From NCBI GenBank assembly GCA_963748005.1, contig CAVVHH010000003.1:620001-684000 (forward strand): a stretch of DNA of 64,000 nucleotides, in the 5' to 3' direction. The notes beneath the pieces were generated by a model that did no database searches, was not told the DNA's origin, and saw only the letters and a program-made list of their open reading frames with translations. Positions 10,837-20,211 of this stretch are shown one piece after another. A program made the translations under genes and the position numbers. How positions within the stretch are numbered: position 1 is the first letter of the stretch; each line of letters begins with the position of its first letter. The DNA comes from CAILZL01 sp963748005 (lineage in GTDB: Bacteria; Pseudomonadota; Gammaproteobacteria; Steroidobacterales; Steroidobacteraceae).

Positions 10837-11282
10837 GCATTCTCGCTTTCATTGTCATTCTGAGTGTCCATGTCCGCCATCGGCATTCTGGCGCGGCGGG
10901 CGATAATACGCACGGCAACGCCGGCGCCGATGAGCAGGAACACTGCCGGGCCCAGCCACAACAACCAGGTACGCTGTTCGAAGGGCGGTTTGTACAGCAC
11001 GAATGCGCCGTAACGATCCGTCATGAATTTCAGAATTTCGGTATCGGTCTGCCCTGCCGCCAGTTTTTCACGCAGTTCGCGCCGCAAGTCGCCTGCCAGC
11101 GTTGCGCCCGAGTCGGCAATCGTTTCGTTCTGGCATACCAGGCAGCGCAGTTGATGCGTCAGGGCTTCGTAGCGTGCCTGCAACGCGGCATCTTCAAAGG
11201 CAGGTTCACCGTCGACTGCCAACGCAGCAGGACTAAACCATGCCATGCACAGCAACATCAGCAGACATGTCCTGCGCATCAT
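10833..11282 (-). CDS. ccmH: cytochrome c maturation protein CcmH
   Basis: This thiol-oxidoreductase reduces apocytochrome c cysteines in the periplasm. The family motif LRCLVCQN (LRCxxC) is present, followed by IADSGATLAGDLRREL, and a membrane helix lies near the C terminus (LLWLGPAVFLLIGAGVAV). A signal peptide begins MMRRTCLLMLLCMAWFS. The ATG at 11282 overlaps the ccmG stop (ATGA), which supports it over the longer in-frame extension. At 149 residues it is the short single-domain CcmH, with the TPR part encoded separately as ccmI. Confidence 0.93.
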   Translation of the reverse strand: MMRRTCLLMLLCMAWFSPAALAVDGEPAFEDAALQARYEALTHQLRCLVCQNETIADSGATLAGDLRRELREKLAAGQTDTEILKFMTDRYGAFVLYKPPFEQRTWLLWLGPAVFLLIGAGVAVRIIARRARMPMADMDTQNDNESENA

Positions 11283-11812
11283 GCCCCCGCCCCGCTGGCA
11301 CCCTTGATCAGCGGCACAAACTTGTTCTGCCATACCTCGGGAGTGAGTATCCCGATGTGCTTGTAGATCACCATACCGCGTTCGTCGATCAGGAAAGTCT
11401 CGGGCGCGCCGTACACACCAAAATCAATCGCCACACGACCCTCCTGGTCGAAGCCAGTGGCGAAATAGGGATTGCCTAACTGACTCAACCATTGCTGTGC
11501 CATCGGTAACTCGTCCTTCCAGTCAATCCCGACTATCGGCAGCAGGTTCTGCTGAGCCACCTGCATCAGGAAGGGATGCTCTTCCCGGCAACCCACACAC
11601 CAGGTTGCCCAGACATTGACCAGGTGCTTCTTGCCGCGCATATCGCCGTCACTGATCCTGGCGGCCGGATCTTCCACCTTGAGCAGAGAATAAGCAGGAG
11701 CCGGCTTGCCAATCAATGGCGAGGGCACCATGCTCGGATCGCGGTAGAGGCCCACTACAAAAAAACCGATGAGTACCGCGAAGATTGCGCCAGGAATCAG
11801 AAAACGCCACAT
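11279..11812 (-). CDS. ccmG: thiol:disulfide interchange protein DsbE/CcmG
   Basis: The 177-residue membrane-anchored thioredoxin has an N-terminal hydrophobic segment (about 3-23) and the active site WATWCVGCREEHP (CxxC). It supplies electrons to CcmH and apocytochrome c in the periplasm. FGVYGAPETFLIDERG is the conserved cis-Pro region. It sits four bases after ccmF. Confidence 0.94.
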   Translation of the reverse strand: MWRFLIPGAIFAVLIGFFVVGLYRDPSMVPSPLIGKPAPAYSLLKVEDPAARISDGDMRGKKHLVNVWATWCVGCREEHPFLMQVAQQNLLPIVGIDWKDELPMAQQWLSQLGNPYFATGFDQEGRVAIDFGVYGAPETFLIDERGMVIYKHIGILTPEVWQNKFVPLIKGASGAGA

Positions 11813-11816
11813 GGGT

Positions 11817-13769
11817 TCAGGTCCTCGCGGTCACGGAATCGGCAATCGGCGCAGGGCTGGTGACCTTGGCGCGATAACGACGATCCAGCACGCCGATGAA
11901 ACCGCCGATAGCCATAATGACTGCGCCCAACCAGATGAAACGCACCAATGGCTTGTACTGAATGCGCAGACTCCATACGCCGTTGCCCAGGTCATCCCCC
12001 AGCGCAACGAACAAATCGCGCCGCCAATGTGCATCAATACCCGCTTCGGTCATGGGCGTGGTCTGCACACGATAAACGCGCTTCTGCGGATGCAATACAG
12101 CCACTTCCTGCCCATCACGAGTAATGCGTACCGTGCCTTGAATGGCATCGTAGTTGGGTCCAGCAACGGGTGTGGTATTCAACAAGGTGAATTCATAACC
12201 GGCAATCTGCGTACTCTGGCCATTGCTGAGACTCAGGTCTTTCTCGATCTTGTAGGTTTCGACCGTGGTTGCTCCCAGCACGAACACGCCCAGACCAATA
12301 TGCGCCAGGCTCATTGCAACAATGCCCGACGACAGGCTGTGGCCGGCGCGCAGACGCGATACCGGATCGATCAAAGCCGAGAGGATCACCCACGAACCCG
12401 CCAGCAAGCCGACAAAACACAGCGCCGAGAAACGACCGAAGACAGCGATGCATATGGCAGCGGCAAACACCGCAGCAACCGCCAACGCAATCAGCAGAGA
12501 CTTGCGCACTGCCGCAAGGCGCGCCTGTTTCCAGCCGGCATGCATGCCCACCGCCAGCAAGAGAATCAATGGCAGCATGGGAATCAGGAACACTACGGAA
12601 AAGTAAGGTGGTCCCACCGAGATCTTGCCCAGATTCAGCGCGTCGATAAACAACGGATACAACGTGCCCAACAGAATCAGTGACGCAGCCACGACCAGCA
12701 GCACATTGTTGAATAGCAGGAACGACTCCCGCGACACGGCGCCAAAGCCCGCTTCGGACTGCAACCTGGGCGCACGCCAGGCATACAACGTCAATGCGCC
12801 ACCAATGCACAGCGCCAGAAACACCAGGATGAACAGACCGCGACTGGGATCGCTGGCAAAGGCATGCACTGATACCAGCACGCCCGAACGCACCAGGAAG
12901 GTTCCCAGCAACGAGAGTGAAAAACCGAAGATCGCCAGCAATGCCGTCCAGCTCTTGAACAGACCGCGTTTCTCGGTCACCGCCAGCGAATGAATCAGCG
13001 CGGTGCTCATCAGCCAGGGCATGAACGAGGCATTTTCCACCGGATCCCAGAACCACCAGCCGCCCCAGCCGAGCTCGTAGTACGCCCAGAAGCTACCCAG
13101 CGCGATACCCAGTGTCAGAAACAACCATGACAGCGTGGTCCAGGGTCGTACCCAGCGCGCCCAGGCCGAATCCAGCTTGCCTTCGATCAATGCCGCCACC
13201 GAGCAGGCGAATGGCACCGCCAGACCGACATAGCCGGTATAGAGCATCGGCGGATGTATCGCCAATGCCGGATCCTGCAGCAAGGGATTCAGATCGCGTC
13301 CTTGCAAGGCAGCCGGCAGCAACCGCTCAAACGGGTTGGAGGTGGCAATGATGAACAGGGCAAAGCCGCCGCTGATCAGGCCAAGTACGCCCAGCACGCG
13401 ACTGATGAACGCCGGTGTCATGGCGCGATTGAATACGCCCACTGCCGCTGACCACACCGTCAGAATCAGCAACCACAGCAGCAGCGAACCCTCATGTGCG
13501 CCCCACACCGCCGCAATGCGATAGAACACCGGTAATTCGGTATTGGAGTTTGACGCAACGTATAACACCGAAAAATCGTTACGCAGGAATGCTGCTGTCA
13601 GGCAGGCAAATGCAAACAGCACAAACACCAGTTGCCCGGCTACTGCCGAACGCGCGGTCGCCATCCAGTGTTCACGCCGTGTCGCCGCACCGGCCAGACC
13701 GAAAAACGCCTGCACCAGCGCCAGCGCAAAGGCAAGTATCAACGCAAAGTGACCGAGTTCAACGCTCAT
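11817..13769 (-). CDS. ccmF: haem lyase subunit CcmF
   Basis: This polytopic membrane protein of about 650 residues has the tryptophan-rich WWD domain (WAYYELGWGGWWFWDPVENASFMPWL) that presents haem for attachment to apocytochrome c. More than a dozen hydrophobic segments and a periplasmic loop near the C terminus are visible. I chose the ATG giving MSVELGHFALILAFALAL, seven codons inside the longest frame, as in homologues. The gene is central to the ccm operon. Confidence 0.95.
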   Translation of the reverse strand: MSVELGHFALILAFALALVQAFFGLAGAATRREHWMATARSAVAGQLVFVLFAFACLTAAFLRNDFSVLYVASNSNTELPVFYRIAAVWGAHEGSLLLWLLILTVWSAAVGVFNRAMTPAFISRVLGVLGLISGGFALFIIATSNPFERLLPAALQGRDLNPLLQDPALAIHPPMLYTGYVGLAVPFACSVAALIEGKLDSAWARWVRPWTTLSWLFLTLGIALGSFWAYYELGWGGWWFWDPVENASFMPWLMSTALIHSLAVTEKRGLFKSWTALLAIFGFSLSLLGTFLVRSGVLVSVHAFASDPSRGLFILVFLALCIGGALTLYAWRAPRLQSEAGFGAVSRESFLLFNNVLLVVAASLILLGTLYPLFIDALNLGKISVGPPYFSVVFLIPMLPLILLLAVGMHAGWKQARLAAVRKSLLIALAVAAVFAAAICIAVFGRFSALCFVGLLAGSWVILSALIDPVSRLRAGHSLSSGIVAMSLAHIGLGVFVLGATTVETYKIEKDLSLSNGQSTQIAGYEFTLLNTTPVAGPNYDAIQGTVRITRDGQEVAVLHPQKRVYRVQTTPMTEAGIDAHWRRDLFVALGDDLGNGVWSLRIQYKPLVRFIWLGAVIMAIGGFIGVLDRRYRAKVTSPAPIADSVTART

Positions 13770-13805
13770 TAGTGTGCCTTGCCTGCGCAAATGCGCAGCC
13801 AGTAA

Positions 13806-14324
13806 TTAAAGACCCTGATTGGACTCGCCGGACGGTGCAACAGCCGGCGACGTAGCCCCGGTTGCAGCACGCCGTGCATCGTGGCTTTTCTTGATGGCTT
13901 CCGCCACATTGGGCGGCATGTAATTCTCATCGTGTTTGGCCAGCACTTCCTCGGCAACCAGCAGTCGTTGCCCGGGTGCCAGACCGGTGGCGTCATCCAC
14001 CAGCTTGCCGCGTACCACCACGCCCTGACCTTCGCGGAACAGGTCGGGCAACACGCCACTGTAGCGTACCGTTACTTCATGTGAGTAATCGGTGATGTCG
14101 AACTGAATTTGCAGGCTGCCGGACTCGCGCTTGACGCTGCCCTGCTCCACCATGCCGCCGAGACGGAAGGTGCGCCCCGCAGGCGCTTTGCCGGCAATTA
14201 CATCGCTGGGCAGGATGTTGTACTGCACATTGCCCTTCAGAGCCGTGAGCAGAAATGCCGCAGCCGCAGAAACACCCAGCAGAATCAGGCCGACAAAAAT
14301 CATGCGACGACGACGTGGGGTCAT
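13806..14324 (-). CDS. ccmE: haem chaperone CcmE
   Basis: The 172-residue protein begins MTPRRRRMIFVGLILLG with one membrane anchor and an OB-fold periplasmic domain. The motif LAKHDENYMPP contains the His that binds haem covalently and the downstream Tyr ligand, as in CcmE of System I. The ATG at 14324 overlaps the ccmD stop, which supports this start over the long upstream extension. A flexible Ala/Pro/Ser tail closes the protein. Confidence 0.95.
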   Translation of the reverse strand: MTPRRRRMIFVGLILLGVSAAAAFLLTALKGNVQYNILPSDVIAGKAPAGRTFRLGGMVEQGSVKRESGSLQIQFDITDYSHEVTVRYSGVLPDLFREGQGVVVRGKLVDDATGLAPGQRLLVAEEVLAKHDENYMPPNVAEAIKKSHDARRAATGATSPAVAPSGESNQGL

Positions 14325-14500
14325 GAGCGTTGCTCCCCGGTCGTAGTCGCTGCCTGCGCGCGACGTTTGGCATGCTTGAGTTCGGACTGCCAGTTGCGGC
14401 GCACCACAAACGCCAGATACAGCAATCCCAGCAACGTCAGACCGTAACACGACCAGACGTACGCGCCATAGGTACCCATCTTCAACGCTTCAACCGACAT
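14321..14500 (-). CDS. ccmD: haem exporter accessory protein CcmD
   Basis: A 59-codon frame from the ATG at 14498-14500 encodes a small protein with one membrane helix (YGAYVWSCYGLTLLGLLYL) followed by a basic segment (VVRRNWQSELKHAKRR). This is the size, topology and place of CcmD, which links CcmABC to release holo-CcmE. Its stop overlaps the ccmE start (ATGA) and it begins nine bases after ccmC. Confidence 0.9.
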   Translation of the reverse strand: MSVEALKMGTYGAYVWSCYGLTLLGLLYLAFVVRRNWQSELKHAKRRAQAATTTGEQRS

Positions 14501-14509
14501 TACTCCACC

Positions 14510-15241
14510 CTAAACTTCTTTGAGCAACCACTGCGCATTTCGTTCGCGGCGCAGGATCTCGGTACACAGACCGGAACACAGCAAGGCGCCGAAATACATC
14601 AGGAACGCCAGCATCATTACCAGCAACGGCGCCACCATCGACGGATCAATGGACGATTTGCCGAGCAACGATAACGTCTTCCCCTGGTGCAGGCTGTTCC
14701 ACCATTCCACCGAGTACTTGATGATGGGAATGTTGACCACACCCACTACCGCCAGTACCGCAGAGGCTCGATCCGCCCGACCAATATCGTCAAATGAAGC
14801 ACGCAGCGCCATGTACCCGAGATACAGAAACAGCAGAATCAGTTCCGAGGTCAGGCGCGGATCCCACGCCCACCAGGCACCCCACATCGGTTTGCCCCAG
14901 ATCGCGCCGGTCAGTAACGCCAGGGCGGTGAATACTGTACCGGGCAAGGCACAGGCCGCTGCCACGGCGTGCGCCAGTTTCATGCGCCAGATCAGACCGA
15001 TGCCTGCTGCAATGGCCATCATGGTGTACACCAGCAACGACAGCGAAGCCGCCGGCACGTGTACAAAGATGATTCGATAGGCATCCTTCTGCTGGTAATC
15101 CGTCGGAACCACAAACAGCCCTGCATAAGCCGCCCACAGCATCATCGCCACCGCCGGCCACAACAGCCACGGCCGCAAGATGCGTGCAAACGCATACGCG
15201 CTCGGTGGCGATGCCAGCTTGTGAAACCACACCCAGTTCAT
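14510..15241 (-). CDS. ccmC: haem exporter permease CcmC
   Basis: The 243-residue protein has six hydrophobic segments and the WWD haem-handling signature (GKPMWGAWWAWDPRLTSELILLFLY). His residues in VHVPAASL and near VEWWNSLHQG are the expected haem ligands. It loads haem on CcmE. It is 69 bases downstream of ccmB. Confidence 0.94.
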   Translation of the reverse strand: MNWVWFHKLASPPSAYAFARILRPWLLWPAVAMMLWAAYAGLFVVPTDYQQKDAYRIIFVHVPAASLSLLVYTMMAIAAGIGLIWRMKLAHAVAAACALPGTVFTALALLTGAIWGKPMWGAWWAWDPRLTSELILLFLYLGYMALRASFDDIGRADRASAVLAVVGVVNIPIIKYSVEWWNSLHQGKTLSLLGKSSIDPSMVAPLLVMMLAFLMYFGALLCSGLCTEILRRERNAQWLLKEV

Positions 15242-15310
15242 GTTTGCCTGTCAGCTCCTTTATCCAAATTTGTCGCGGCGAAGTCGTATCCGATCAATTG
15301 ACCTTTTGCA

Positions 15311-15994
15311 CTATTCAATACTGATCCGTATCGCAGCCGCCATGGCGAAGGGGCCCAGCACCAGCGCCAGCATCAGAATTGCAGCCAGCAGACTCAGCGG
15401 CCCGGTGACCACCTCGCCCTGCAAGCCCATATCCAGCGCTCGTGCGCCAAAGATCAATACCGGCATTTCCAGCGGCAGGACCAGCAATGCCATCAGCATG
15501 TTACCGCGTCGCAACCCGACCGTGAGGGCGGCACCGATCCCTCCCACTACACTGAGCACCGCCGTACCCAACAATAATGTGGTCAGTAACAACGGCCAAC
15601 CCGTTGCGTCCAGCCCCAGTCCCAGCGCAATCAGCGGCGCCACCAGCACCAGCGGCAAGCCGGTGAGTACCCAGTGTGCAACCGTTTTGTTCAATAACAG
15701 CCAGGGTAGCGGTTGCCCGGACAATACCCACTGTTCCATGACGCCGTCTTCCACATCGGGCCGGAACAGCGCGTCGGCTGCCAGCAATGAAGCCAGCATG
15801 GCGGCCACCCACAACACGCCGGGTGCAATTCGGCGCAGCTGCGCCAGCTCCGGACTGATGGCCAGGGGAAACAAGGTGACCACCACCACGAAAAACACCA
15901 GCGGCTGCAATACCTGATCCCAACGGCGTAGCGCCAGTCGCAGATCGCGCGTTATTACGATGCCGGCCAGCTGCAGCGGAGAGAGCGCCTGCAT
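15311..15994 (-). CDS. ccmB: haem exporter permease CcmB
   Basis: The 227-residue membrane protein has six hydrophobic segments and matches CcmB in its start (LQLAGIVITRDLRLALRRWDQVLQP) and the FVVVVTLFPLAI first helix. It forms the ABC-type complex with CcmA. Its ATG shares one base with the ccmA stop, so the two are translationally coupled. Confidence 0.93.
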   Translation of the reverse strand: MQALSPLQLAGIVITRDLRLALRRWDQVLQPLVFFVVVVTLFPLAISPELAQLRRIAPGVLWVAAMLASLLAADALFRPDVEDGVMEQWVLSGQPLPWLLLNKTVAHWVLTGLPLVLVAPLIALGLGLDATGWPLLLTTLLLGTAVLSVVGGIGAALTVGLRRGNMLMALLVLPLEMPVLIFGARALDMGLQGEVVTGPLSLLAAILMLALVLGPFAMAAAIRISIE

Positions 15995-16641
15995 CAGTGC
16001 AACTGCAGACTGCGCGTACCGGCGTAGCCCGGCAGCAGGGACTGGTGGGCTGCAGCGAGAATCATGCCGCCCTGCTCCAGATGTTTGACCATCAGCGATT
16101 CCACCGCGGCAATCCCGGCCACATCGAGATTGGTAATGGGTTCATCCAGCACCCATAGCGGTGCGGGCGACAGCAGCAATCTCGCCAGCGCCACGCGCCG
16201 CCGCTGACCGGCCGATAGCACGCGTGCAGGCAGATCAGCACAGTGGGCAATCGCCAGTGAGTCCAGGGCTGCGAGACACTGCCCGGTACTCACCAGATGT
16301 TGCAGCCCCATGGAAAACCGCAGGTTTTCAACTGCGGTGAGATCCAGCTTGAGCGCGTTGCTGTGACCCAGGTACAGCAGATTATGAAGATAAGCGGCGT
16401 TGCCGCCTGAGCATGGTTGACCCTGCCAGTGCACTTCACCTGATTCGGCGGGCAGCAACTGCGCCACAATGCGCAGCAGGCTGGTCTTGCCCACACCATT
16501 CGGACCATTGAGTTGCAGCAACTGACCGGCAGCCAGTGCAAACGAGATACCGCGCAGCAGGTAATGTTCGCCACGCCACAAGTGTATGTCGCGCACTTCA
16601 AGCAGTGCGTCGGCTGGACGCTGGACGTGGGATGGCGACAT
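15994..16641 (-). CDS. ccmA: haem exporter ATPase CcmA
   Basis: This 215-residue ABC ATPase has Walker A GPNGVGKTS, signature LSAGQRRRVALARLLL and Walker B LWVLDEP. I chose the ATG at 16641 (MSPSHVQRPADALLEVRDIHLWRG) since the earlier in-frame extension of 67 residues has no family similarity. It is the first gene of the ccm operon. The gap of about 200 bases between it and the divergent tRNA-Leu should hold the operon promoter. Confidence 0.94.
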   Translation of the reverse strand: MSPSHVQRPADALLEVRDIHLWRGEHYLLRGISFALAAGQLLQLNGPNGVGKTSLLRIVAQLLPAESGEVHWQGQPCSGGNAAYLHNLLYLGHSNALKLDLTAVENLRFSMGLQHLVSTGQCLAALDSLAIAHCADLPARVLSAGQRRRVALARLLLSPAPLWVLDEPITNLDVAGIAAVESLMVKHLEQGGMILAAAHQSLLPGYAGTRSLQLH

Positions 16642-16847
16642 GCAGAATTGGAGCGGATCCTGATAAATGGTGCGGGATATTAGCAGATCGAAAGCGGCCA
16701 TCCGACGTCGTGCGAAAACGACGCAAATCCAGCTACAATCACGCTCCTTCCTCTGGTGAGGCGCTCTGCATCTCACCCACCCTGTCGTTGCGCCAGCGGG
16801 TTCAACACACAAACTGCATTGCACGCGCAGCCGGGTGCTCACCTCAT

Positions 16848-16934
16848 GGCGGTGTGGCGGAATTGGTAGACGCAGCGGACTTAAAATCCGCCGATGTTAA
16901 AGTCGTACCGGTTCGACTCCGGTCACCGCCACCA
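16848..16934 (+). tRNA. tRNA-Leu (UAA anticodon)
   Basis: The 87-base sequence folds as a class II tRNA: a seven-pair acceptor stem (GGCGGTG with CACCGCC), D arm, anticodon stem GCGGA/TCCGC around the loop CTTAAAA (anticodon TAA), a long variable arm, and a T arm ACCGG-TTCGACT-CCGGT. The discriminator is A and the terminal CCA is encoded. Confidence 0.96.
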
Positions 16935-17191
16935 GCGCCACTTCCAGAAGCGTCCAACAGCGTCTGGCGCAGTTTGGTCTCAACGCCGCAGCGCAAAAGC
17001 ACAGCTTGCAAGCCGTACCCTCGGCACTTGCCGGTATGTAACACCGCTGTTTCTCTTGTTGGATATTGACCAGTGGGCGTATCGTAACCCCACCACGATT
17101 GCAATCAAGAATCTGGCACATTGTGCTGTCGTGCAGGCTAGCCGGATCTGGTGGGGCCGAGCGTCGTTCCAAATGTAGTCTGGCAACAAAC

Positions 17192-19189
17192 ATGTACGTC
17201 GATTCGTATAGAACCCGAAACCGGGTCATTGCGATTGGGGCCACTGCCATTCTGGCACTGCTCGTAACCCTGCTGTTGCCACCGTTCAGGCTGGGTATCC
17301 TGCCGGTGGAGGCCATGTCCTACCCATATCTGCTGATCGAATTGTTCACTGCGATCATCTCGATCCTGGTGGTGGCAATTTCATATCACTCGCTGGCTGC
17401 TGAACCCTATCTCGCGCGTGCCAATCTGCTGATTTTCGGCTTTTCGGTTGTGGCGGCATGCGACCTCGCGCATGCGCTGAGCTTTCCTGGCCAGCTCGGC
17501 TTCGTGGCTGACGGCGGAGTTGCCAGAACCATCTATTTCCGATTGATGGGCCGCAGTGTCGAGATTGCCACGCTGATGGCGATCGCCGGCCACGTCGCAC
17601 TGCCGGGCAGCAGGCGACACTGGTTGCTTGCCGGCGTCCTCACCTGTGGACTGATAGGCTGGTTCGGCATTGCACACATTGACTGGTTCCCGGAGGTTGT
17701 TCGAGACGGCAGACAGACGCCTTTCAAGCTCGGCTATGAGTATGCACTGGCTGCACTTAATGCCGGCACCGCAGTAGTGTTTTGGCGACAGGCGGCCACC
17801 AGCATCAGTTCGTTCCGTTACCTGCTGTCCGGCGCCTGCCTGGTCATGGCCGTCGGCAATGTAATGCTGGCCCAGTATCGCTCGCCATGGGAGTTCACCT
17901 TCACCTTCGGGCAAACGCTCAAGGTCATCGCGTACGCCTTGATTTACCGTGCCGCGTTCGTCCATGCAATCAAGATACCCCATTATCTGCTGCAGGAATC
18001 CGAGCGGCAGCTGCGCAACAGCCAGGAACAGCTCAAGGCTGTCAGTGACAATCTCCCGGACGGAATGGTGTACCAGTTGACCATCCTGCCAGGCGGCAGT
18101 CATCGTTTCCTGTTTGTCAGCGCCGGCATCAAGCGACTCACCCTGAACACTTTGTCAGCAGAGGACGTCTTGCAGGACGCTTCAAAACTGTATTCCATGC
18201 TGGTGGCAGAAGACGCCGGGCGGCTGCGTGCCGCCGAAGACGACTCGGCAAACACCATGCGTGCATTCAATCTGATTGTGCGGGTGCAGATCCCGGACAA
18301 GCTGCGCTATTTGCACATGTGCGCCCAGCCACGCAGACTGCCGGAAGGCGCGATCGTCTGGGATGGCGTTGCCATTGACGTAAGCGAACGCGAACTCATC
18401 GGTGCCGAAATGCGCAGGCTGAATGCCGAATTGGAGTACCGGGTTGCAGCGCGCACTGCGGCGCTCACCCACGCCAACAAGAGCCTTGAGTCTTTTTCCT
18501 ACATAGTGGCCCATGACCTGCGGGCGCCGCTGCGCAGCATCGCCGGTTACACCGGTGTGCTCAAGCAAGAGTACGCCAATCGCCTTGATGAAGAGGGCAG
18601 ACAACTGCTGGACAATATTGCCGACAGTCGCGAGACCCTCTCCAATCTGATCGACGGAATACTCGCTGTTTCCTTGCTCGAACACGCCAGACTGCAGCGC
18701 AAGCCGGTTGATCTCAGCGAGCTGGTCACGGACATTGCCAATGACCTTGTTCTTGCCGAGCCACAACGCCAGGTTCATTTCATGATACAACCGGGACTGA
18801 TCGCTGATGTTGATCCGGCACTGATGAAGAACACCCTGCACAATCTGCTGCACAATGCCTGGAAATTCACCGCAGGACGCACGCCTGCCGTTATCGAATT
18901 TGGCGCCAGTGATGTGAATGGCAAGCGAACCTACTTCGTTCGGGACAACGGTGTTGGTTTCGATCCTGCCCAGGCCGGGCACCTGTTCGACCTGTTCCAC
19001 CGCCTGCCGGCGCAAGGCCATGTCACCGGACACGGTATTGGACTGGCTTCGGTGAGAAGTATTATCGTGAATCACGGCGGTGCGATCTGGGCCGAAGGTG
19101 TTCCCGGCCAAGGCGCTGTTTTCTATTTCGAGTTGCCAACAAGGTTTGAATTTTCACATCCTGCTGTAGCTGAAAGCGCAACTTCCTGA
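17192..19189 (+). CDS. MASE3-type hybrid-less sensor histidine kinase
   Basis: The 665-residue protein starts at the ATG giving MYVDSYRTRNRV. About seven membrane helices fill residues 10-265 and resemble the MASE3 sensor domain (LLIFGFSVVAACDLAHALSFPG). A PAS-like domain spans about 290-410, then a dimerisation and phosphoacceptor domain with His441 in VAHDLRAPLRSIAGY, and a catalytic ATPase domain with N box NLLHNAWKFT, G1 VRDNGVGFDP, F box LFDLFHRLP and G2 GHGIGLASVRSI. No response regulator is adjacent, so its partner must be encoded elsewhere. The ligand sensed is unknown. Confidence 0.9.
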   Translation: MYVDSYRTRNRVIAIGATAILALLVTLLLPPFRLGILPVEAMSYPYLLIELFTAIISILVVAISYHSLAAEPYLARANLLIFGFSVVAACDLAHALSFPGQLGFVADGGVARTIYFRLMGRSVEIATLMAIAGHVALPGSRRHWLLAGVLTCGLIGWFGIAHIDWFPEVVRDGRQTPFKLGYEYALAALNAGTAVVFWRQAATSISSFRYLLSGACLVMAVGNVMLAQYRSPWEFTFTFGQTLKVIAYALIYRAAFVHAIKIPHYLLQESERQLRNSQEQLKAVSDNLPDGMVYQLTILPGGSHRFLFVSAGIKRLTLNTLSAEDVLQDASKLYSMLVAEDAGRLRAAEDDSANTMRAFNLIVRVQIPDKLRYLHMCAQPRRLPEGAIVWDGVAIDVSERELIGAEMRRLNAELEYRVAARTAALTHANKSLESFSYIVAHDLRAPLRSIAGYTGVLKQEYANRLDEEGRQLLDNIADSRETLSNLIDGILAVSLLEHARLQRKPVDLSELVTDIANDLVLAEPQRQVHFMIQPGLIADVDPALMKNTLHNLLHNAWKFTAGRTPAVIEFGASDVNGKRTYFVRDNGVGFDPAQAGHLFDLFHRLPAQGHVTGHGIGLASVRSIIVNHGGAIWAEGVPGQGAVFYFELPTRFEFSHPAVAESATS

Positions 19190-19345
19190 AGCCAGCAACG
19201 CGGGTTCACGCATGACAATGTTGAATCAAATTTTGTCGTCTGGAATCCAGTCCTGGCGTGACTCGCTGCCAGGTGCATCTCCAGCCCCGGGGAACTTCAA
19301 CTGTGAGTTCACAGTCCGCCATACAGACACGGAGATAAGTACCAC

Positions 19346-20116
19346 ATGAACAAGCACCTCAAATGGCTGATTCCTGTCGTGATCGTCGCGTGCGCTGCGG
19401 CTGTCTGGTATTTCATGCCACATCAGGGGCCAGACACATTGGAACCGGAGGTCGCCGCACCCTCACCTGCGTCCACAACCGAACCGGCCATTCGTCACCC
19501 ACTATCCGGGCAAGACGCGGCGCCTGTGTCCGACGAGGATGGGAGCGACGATTCCCTCAGGGCATCCCTGGAGCGGTTGTTCCAGAGCACAGACTTCACC
19601 GATGCGTTGATCCCGACGCAAATCGTCCATCGCATTGTCGCCACCGTGGACAATTTGCCGCGTGACAGACTTGCCGTCGAACTTCGGCCCTTGCGTGCCA
19701 CACCCGGAAATTTTGTGGTCTCTGGGACTGAAGACAACTGGATCCTTGCGACCGGCAATTACTCGCGCTATGCCCGTGTCATGCACGTTGTACGCATCGC
19801 CAATGTCGAGGAGATTGCCAGCTGGTATCGTCGTCACTATGCATTGTTTCAGCAGGCATACCGGAATCTGGGTTATCCGGAAGGCTATTTCAACGACCGC
19901 CTGGTACAGACAATTGACGATTTGCTGAATACACCGGAAGTGACGGAGCCTATCCATCTGATTCAGCCGAAAGTGTTCTACGAATTCGCCGACCCGGCGC
20001 TGGAGTCGCGTTCTGCCGGGCAGAAAACCTTGTTACGCATGGGGCCTGACAACATCAAAGTCATCAAGGAAAAATTGCGCGAGTTCCGGGCCAGCATCAC
20101 CAAGCCCGCACCGTAG
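19346..20116 (+). CDS. DUF3014 family anchored protein
   Basis: The 256-residue protein has a single N-terminal membrane anchor (LKWLIPVVIVACAAAVWYF), a Pro/Ala/Thr-rich linker to about residue 70, and a globular domain with the DUF3014 features LERLFQSTDFTDALIPTQIVHRIVATVDNLPRDRLA and YARVMHVVRIANVEEIASWYRRHYALFQQAYRNLGYP. It probably faces the periplasm. The function of DUF3014 is not known. It is 156 bases after the histidine kinase on the same strand; a link between them is possible but unproven. Confidence 0.85.
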   Translation: MNKHLKWLIPVVIVACAAAVWYFMPHQGPDTLEPEVAAPSPASTTEPAIRHPLSGQDAAPVSDEDGSDDSLRASLERLFQSTDFTDALIPTQIVHRIVATVDNLPRDRLAVELRPLRATPGNFVVSGTEDNWILATGNYSRYARVMHVVRIANVEEIASWYRRHYALFQQAYRNLGYPEGYFNDRLVQTIDDLLNTPEVTEPIHLIQPKVFYEFADPALESRSAGQKTLLRMGPDNIKVIKEKLREFRASITKPAP

Positions 20117-20151
20117 CTGCAATCAGCTGTCCGGCGCGATTCACGACTTGA

Positions 20152-20178
20152 ACAGCCCCGGTGCAATGCCGGGGCTGT
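20152..20178. terminator. hairpin between convergent genes
   Basis: A perfect ten-base stem (20152-20161 with 20169-20178) closes a seven-base loop in the short space between the DUF3014 gene and the convergent small Met-rich gene. No clear T run follows on either strand, so it may act as a weak bidirectional terminator or only as a hairpin. Confidence 0.55.
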
Positions 20179-20211
20179 ACTTAAACCAATACAAATGCTC
20201 AACCGCCGGGT

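Noticed and set aside
12193..13056. Long minus-strand open frame of 287 codons inside ccmF
   Set aside because: It is another frame of ccmF, with Cys, Gly, Arg and Trp-rich composition and no family feature; ccmF itself is clear.
18182..19111. Minus-strand open frame of 309 codons opposite the histidine kinase
   Set aside because: The kinase motifs on the plus strand are complete, so the antisense frame is a by-product of codon bias.
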